Source: Vicinamibacteria bacterium
GTDB taxonomy: Bacteria; Acidobacteriota; Vicinamibacteria; Vicinamibacterales; 2-12-FULL-66-21
Assembly: GCA_025937075.1 (NCBI GenBank)
Contig: JAICSD010000025.1
Coordinates: 1-17,962 of the forward strand
DNA length: 17,962 nucleotides
Reading direction: 5' to 3'
In this document: one piece after another, positions 14,270-17,962 of the stretch
Layout of the letters: each line of letters opens with the position of its first letter
How positions within the stretch are numbered: position 1 is the stretch's first letter
The notes under the pieces: generated by a model
What the model was told of the DNA's origin: nothing
The model's database searches: none
What the model saw: the letters and a program-made list of their open reading frames with translations, nothing else
Translations under genes and position numbers: made by a program

Positions 14270-16633
14270 TCACTCCGGTGCCTTCAGGGCGCCCACGGCG
14301 TCCAGCCGCAGCAGTTGCCGCCACATCGCAAGCGCCGAGATCGCGGCGGCGGCCAGCGTGATCGTGATCGCGATGCCGTTGGTGGCCGGCGCGATTGAGA
14401 GTGGAATGCGCGTCAGCTCGGTGCTGAACAGCGTCACGACCGCCGCGGCGAGCCCGCGACCCAGCAGGACGCCGACGGGCAACGCGAGAAGCGTGATCAC
14501 GGCCATCTCGCCAAGGAGAATCTCTGCCATTTCGCCGTGGGTGAAGCCGAGCACGTGCAGGCTGGCGAGTTCCCGGGCGCGTTCGGCGAACGTGATGCGC
14601 GTGTTGTTGTAGATGACGGCGAAAGCGATGGCAGCGCCGAACAGCGCAAACATCAGTGTCACCGTGTTGATCACCGCGGCGAACGTCTCTTCGAAGCTTT
14701 TCCGTGCAAGGTCGCTGACCGTGACGCTCGCGACACCCGGCATGCCCTTCAGCCGCCCGTACAGCGCCGCAGCCTGGCGACTGTCGACTTCGAGATAGGC
14801 GCCGGTGAACGTCGGACCCTCGCGCATCAACCGATTCACCGCGTCGATGTCCATGTAGGCTCCGAGGCCGAGGAATTCCTGGACGACGTCCCGCACCAGC
14901 AGCGCGTCGCTACGCCGGTCCCCTTCGAGGATCTCGACGTCGACCCGGTCGCCTCGCTCGACGCCGAGCGCGGCGGCGAGCGCCTCGTTGAGGACGATCC
15001 CTTCGCGCGGGATTGGGATCGGCTGCAGTCGTTCGTCGACGAGGCGCGCGAGCGACGCATCGGCCGCGACACCGGCGAGGCCCACGCGACGCGCTCGGTT
15101 CAGGTGCCGCAGCCGCACGGGGACGGTGCGTACGGCCTCAACGCGCAGAACGCCGGGCAGGTGCTCCAGTTCGTGTAGCGCACGCCGCGGGCGCAGCGCC
15201 TCGAACGCGACGGTAACGTCCTGACGCTGGGCCGCGTTGAACTGAACATCAGTCAAATAGTGGATCGCGTCCACACTGAAGATGCCGACGATGACGATGG
15301 CGACGGAAAGTGCGATGGCGACGGTCGAGACCAGCGACCGGACGGGCCGGCGCTCCAGATTGCGGACGATCGTCCGCGTTGTCACCGGCAGGAGCCTGCC
15401 CGCATTGATACGGTCGAGGATGCCGATGCGATAACGGGGCGGGGCCGCCGGCCTCATGGCCTCAGCCGGCGCCACTCCCGCGGCCCGCCGTGCGGCGCCC
15501 AGACCGGCGCCGGCCGCAAGAACGGCGGTACCGAGGGTCGCGCCGAGGACCAGACGCAGAGGCAGGACGAACGCCAGCCGCGGGAATCTGAAGAATGACG
15601 CGTACAGGCGGGTCCATTCCGATCCGGCCCACGCCCCGACGGCCACGCCGATGACGACGCCAACCAACGCGACCGCGAGGACAAACGCGACGTAGTGCCA
15701 TCCAACCGCCGCGTTCGTGTACCCGAATGCTTTCAGGACGCCAATCTGCTCGCGCTGCGTCGCCACGAGGCGCGAGATGACCACGTGCAGGAGGAACGCC
15801 GCAACCGCAGCGAAGATGAACGGCGTGACGCGGCCCATGTTTGCCAACTGGTTGAACTCGTTCTCGAGATACCAGGCGGAGGTCTGGTCGTTCCGCGCGT
15901 ATGCGCCGAGGCCGCCGTATCGGGCCAGCATGCGATCCAGGCGGCCGATGACGTCGACCGGGACGGCGGCGCGGCTCAAACGAATCGCCACGTCGTTGAA
16001 TGCCCCCTCCAGGTCGAACGCCGCCGCCAGATCGCGCCGTCGCATCCAGAACACGCCAAACCGCTTGTCGTCGGGAAAGAGATCGCCGCGACGGATCGAG
16101 TACACGTATTCCGGCGAGAGCGCGACGCCCACGATCCGGAGGCGGCGCCACCGGCCATTGATGACGGCCGCCACGGTGCTCCCGGTCGACAGGCCGTGTG
16201 CCGTCACGAAGGCCTCCGACGCGAGCACTTCGTCGCCTCGGTCGCTCACCGGGTAGACGCCGCGCCGCAGCACGAGGCGGTTCAACAGCGGTTCGCCTTC
16301 ATCGGGAATCGAGATGACGCGCCCTGTCGCCGGTTCGGCCAGCCCGGGGATGTCGATCCTCACATCGGCCACGACGCGGGACTCGACCACGTCTATCCCG
16401 GGAATCTTCCGCAGTCTGGCTGCCGCAGACTCCGGCGCACGCGTCACGGTCGCGAACACGTCCGCGAACCGCGCACGCTCGTAGTAGTCGTCGCGACTCG
16501 ACTGCAGCGAAGCGAGCGCGCTGAGCATCGTCAAACAGACGCCGACGCCGCCCCCGACGACGGCCGCAATCGCCAGCAGTTGGGGCCACAAATGACGAAC
16601 GTCGCGGATCAACTTCACATCGAGGGCACGCAC
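14270..16633 (-). CDS. ABC transporter permease with two FtsX domains
   Basis: This 787-residue inner-membrane protein has an N-terminal membrane segment (about 17-42), a large extracytoplasmic domain, a first FtsX module (about 280-390, containing the ERxxxGxLKAxG-like REQIGVLKAFGYT), a central membrane segment after NLERRPVRSL, a second extracytoplasmic domain, and a second FtsX module (about 665-770, ERARELASLHVLGFTHGEM). This is the duplicated FtsX architecture of MacB/LolCDE-superfamily exporters that move substrates from membrane or periplasm outwards. Start is GTG 16633, 4 bases after the stop of the ATPase gene; no better start is nearby. With the upstream ATPase and downstream membrane-fusion gene it forms a three-part exporter operon. 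Substrate unknown (lipids, peptides or drugs are family possibilities). It appears intact although its adaptor gene is broken. Confidence 0.9.
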   Translation of the reverse strand: MRALDVKLIRDVRHLWPQLLAIAAVVGGGVGVCLTMLSALASLQSSRDDYYERARFADVFATVTRAPESAAARLRKIPGIDVVESRVVADVRIDIPGLAEPATGRVISIPDEGEPLLNRLVLRRGVYPVSDRGDEVLASEAFVTAHGLSTGSTVAAVINGRWRRLRIVGVALSPEYVYSIRRGDLFPDDKRFGVFWMRRRDLAAAFDLEGAFNDVAIRLSRAAVPVDVIGRLDRMLARYGGLGAYARNDQTSAWYLENEFNQLANMGRVTPFIFAAVAAFLLHVVISRLVATQREQIGVLKAFGYTNAAVGWHYVAFVLAVALVGVVIGVAVGAWAGSEWTRLYASFFRFPRLAFVLPLRLVLGATLGTAVLAAGAGLGAARRAAGVAPAEAMRPAAPPRYRIGILDRINAGRLLPVTTRTIVRNLERRPVRSLVSTVAIALSVAIVIVGIFSVDAIHYLTDVQFNAAQRQDVTVAFEALRPRRALHELEHLPGVLRVEAVRTVPVRLRHLNRARRVGLAGVAADASLARLVDERLQPIPIPREGIVLNEALAAALGVERGDRVDVEILEGDRRSDALLVRDVVQEFLGLGAYMDIDAVNRLMREGPTFTGAYLEVDSRQAAALYGRLKGMPGVASVTVSDLARKSFEETFAAVINTVTLMFALFGAAIAFAVIYNNTRITFAERARELASLHVLGFTHGEMAEILLGEMAVITLLALPVGVLLGRGLAAAVVTLFSTELTRIPLSIAPATNGIAITITLAAAAISALAMWRQLLRLDAVGALKAPE

Positions 16634-16637
16634 GACG

Positions 16638-17354
16638 TCACCACGACAGCGATTCCGGCGCGGCTCTGCGCGCGTTCCGGTTCACCGACGTGACGCGGCC
16701 GTCGGTGAGGCAAACGATCCGGTCGGCCATCGCGCCGATCGCCACGTTGTGCGTGATGACGACCGTGGTGGTGTTCAGCGTCTGATTCGCCTGCGCGAGC
16801 GCCGCCAGGACGACGCGGCCGGTCGACGCATCAAGGGCGCCGGTCGGCTCGTCGCACAGCAGCGCCGCGGGGCGCTTCGCTATGGCGCGGGCGATGGCGA
16901 CACGCTGCTGCTCGCCGCCCGAGAGCTGCGATGGAAAGTGGTTGAGACGTTCGCCGAGGCCGACGAGCGCCAGCGCCGCACCCGGGTCCATCGGGTCGTC
17001 CGCGATGTCGGTGACGAGCGCGACGTTCTCCCGAGCGGTGAGGCTGGGGATCAGGTTGTAGAACTGAAACACGAATCCGACGTGTTCGCGTCGATACCGC
17101 GTGAGCGCATCGTCATCGTCGGCGGCGAGGTCGTGGTCGGCGTAGAACGCGGTGCCGGTCGACGGACGGTCGAGCCCGCCGATGATGTTGAGGAGCGTCG
17201 ACTTGCCGCTACCGGATGGACCCAGGAGGACGACGAATTCGCCGGCGTGGACGTTCAGCGTGACGCCGCGCAGCGCGTGGACGTCGACGTCGCCCATCCG
17301 ATACACCTTCGTCACCTCTACCAGATGGAAGACGGGTTTGGTGCAGGCAGTCAT
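16638..17354 (-). CDS. ABC transporter ATP-binding protein (LolD/MacB type)
   Basis: This 238-residue cytosolic ATPase powers the FtsX permease encoded 4 bases downstream. Motifs are complete: Walker [10 protein letters not shown] (45-53), Q-loop Gln97 in [18 protein letters not shown], signature LSGGE (144-148), Walker [12 protein letters not shown] with the catalytic Glu, and H-loop His202. [12 protein letters not shown] and TGALD are typical of the LolD/MacB/FtsE subfamily. The open frame also has a GTG at 17408 that overlaps the stop of the L,D-transpeptidase by one base (TAGTG), which would couple translation and add 18 residues. I prefer ATG 17354 because relatives begin shortly before [10 protein letters not shown]. 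Neither start has a clear ribosome-binding site, so the longer form stays possible. Confidence 0.9.
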   Translation of the reverse strand: MTACTKPVFHLVEVTKVYRMGDVDVHALRGVTLNVHAGEFVVLLGPSGSGKSTLLNIIGGLDRPSTGTAFYADHDLAADDDDALTRYRREHVGFVFQFYNLIPSLTARENVALVTDIADDPMDPGAALALVGLGERLNHFPSQLSGGEQQRVAIARAIAKRPAALLCDEPTGALDASTGRVVLAALAQANQTLNTTTVVITHNVAIGAMADRIVCLTDGRVTSVNRNARRAAPESLSW

Positions 17355-17407
17355 CACGCGGCTTGTCCCGTCAGGATCGCGCGGAGCGATCGTCGTATTG
17401 CGTCCCA

Positions 17408-17962
17408 CTAGTTGACGGTCTGCGGCGTGCGTTGTCCGTGCAACGCTCCGAGCGCCCGATCCAGCGTGACGTCGCGACGGTAAATGTCGTCCGCGAACCG
17501 AATGGTGCCGTCCTCCGGCATCACCGCGGCCGTCGTGTAAAACAGAATGACCTGGATCGGCCGCGGCAGCGGTACGTGAACCGTGTCCTTTCCAATGGTC
17601 GCTGCCGCGATGCGGTCACGCGTCCACTCCGGCCGATCGCGCAGCACCCATTCCGCCAGCGCGATGGGATCCGCCACCCGGACGCATCCATGGCTGAAAT
17701 CGCGGCGGCTGCTCGCAAACAGCGCCTGCGCCGGCGTGCCGTGCATGTAGACGTCTTCACTGTTCGGAAAGACGAACTTGATGAGGCCGAGCGCGTTCCG
17801 CGGGCCTGGCCGCTGGCGCACGCGCAGCGTCCCGCGTTCGAGCTCGGCCAGCGTGGCAGCCGTCAGGCCGACGCGCGACGCGTTGTCGCCGGCGCCGCGA
17901 ACGATTTCCATATCCTCTCGGCGGAGGTAATCGGGATCCCGACGGATCTTCGGCAGCACCTC
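17408..17962 (-). CDS. L,D-transpeptidase (YcbB/LdtD type), N-terminus off the window edge
   Basis: The frame is open to the right edge, so at least 184 C-terminal residues are seen and the start lies outside. The YkuD catalytic motif is intact: His74 in VYMHGTP and the SHGCVRV segment with His91 and catalytic Cys93 (numbered from the edge). The [14 protein letters not shown] segment before it and the long insertion between it and the catalytic motif are typical of the large YcbB/LdtD group, periplasmic enzymes that form 3-3 crosslinks in peptidoglycan. Full-length members are about 500-600 residues with an exported N-terminus and a peptidoglycan-binding domain. The stop TAG overlaps a possible GTG start of the ABC ATPase by one base, which suggests joint expression with the exporter. 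Confidence 0.9.
   Translation of the reverse strand, partial: EVLPKIRRDPDYLRREDMEIVRGAGDNASRVGLTAATLAELERGTLRVRQRPGPRNALGLIKFVFPNSEDVYMHGTPAQALFASSRRDFSHGCVRVADPIALAEWVLRDRPEWTRDRIAAATIGKDTVHVPLPRPIQVILFYTTAAVMPEDGTIRFADDIYRRDVTLDRALGALHGQRTPQTVN

Overview
The window is very GC-rich DNA with tightly packed genes and long spurious open frames opposite most real ones, as expected for a high-GC soil-type bacterium. A YcbB-type L,D-transpeptidase, an ABC exporter with a membrane-fusion subunit and a PAS hybrid kinase point to a diderm. The mix of small stress-type proteins (DUF302, DUF5335, a cupin, a translational-machinery-type protein) with P-type ATPases fits an environmental lineage such as Acidobacteriota (Vicinamibacteria-like). 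That placement is an inference from gene content, not from a marker gene. I saw no rRNA, tRNA, CRISPR array, transposase or phage gene.

Layout. (1) 1-1396, minus strand: an exported protein of unknown function that runs off the left edge, preceded by and overlapping a sigma-54 activator fragment that lacks its Walker A/B half. (2) 1397-1813: a divergent spacer with a 29-codon ORF and a strong palindrome. (3) 1814-4426, plus strand: an MgtA-type P-type ATPase, convergent with (4) 4509-6416, minus strand: a P1B-like ATPase with a TPC motif. (5) 6666-10016, minus strand: a translational-machinery-type protein, a cupin, and a PAS-PAS histidine kinase with a C-terminal receiver. (6) 10017-10403: a divergent spacer with one good sigma-54-like element. 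(7) 10404-12677, plus strand: a HAD phosphatase fused to a HerA-like ATPase and a small tail domain, then a DUF302 protein. (8) 12695-17962, minus strand: a compact run read from right to left as L,D-transpeptidase (cut by the window edge), ABC ATPase, FtsX permease, broken membrane-fusion protein, alpha/beta-hydrolase remnant and DUF5335 protein.

The genes look like an accessory stress and ion-homeostasis neighbourhood: two cation pumps, an envelope exporter and cell-wall crosslinking enzyme, a sensor kinase, and several small proteins often found in stress islands. The least explained item is the HAD/HerA-like/tail fusion at 10404-12200. Three genes (sigma-54 activator, membrane-fusion protein, hydrolase) are visibly truncated or internally deleted. 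The region has therefore either been rearranged and is decaying, or contains assembly errors. Both are testable.
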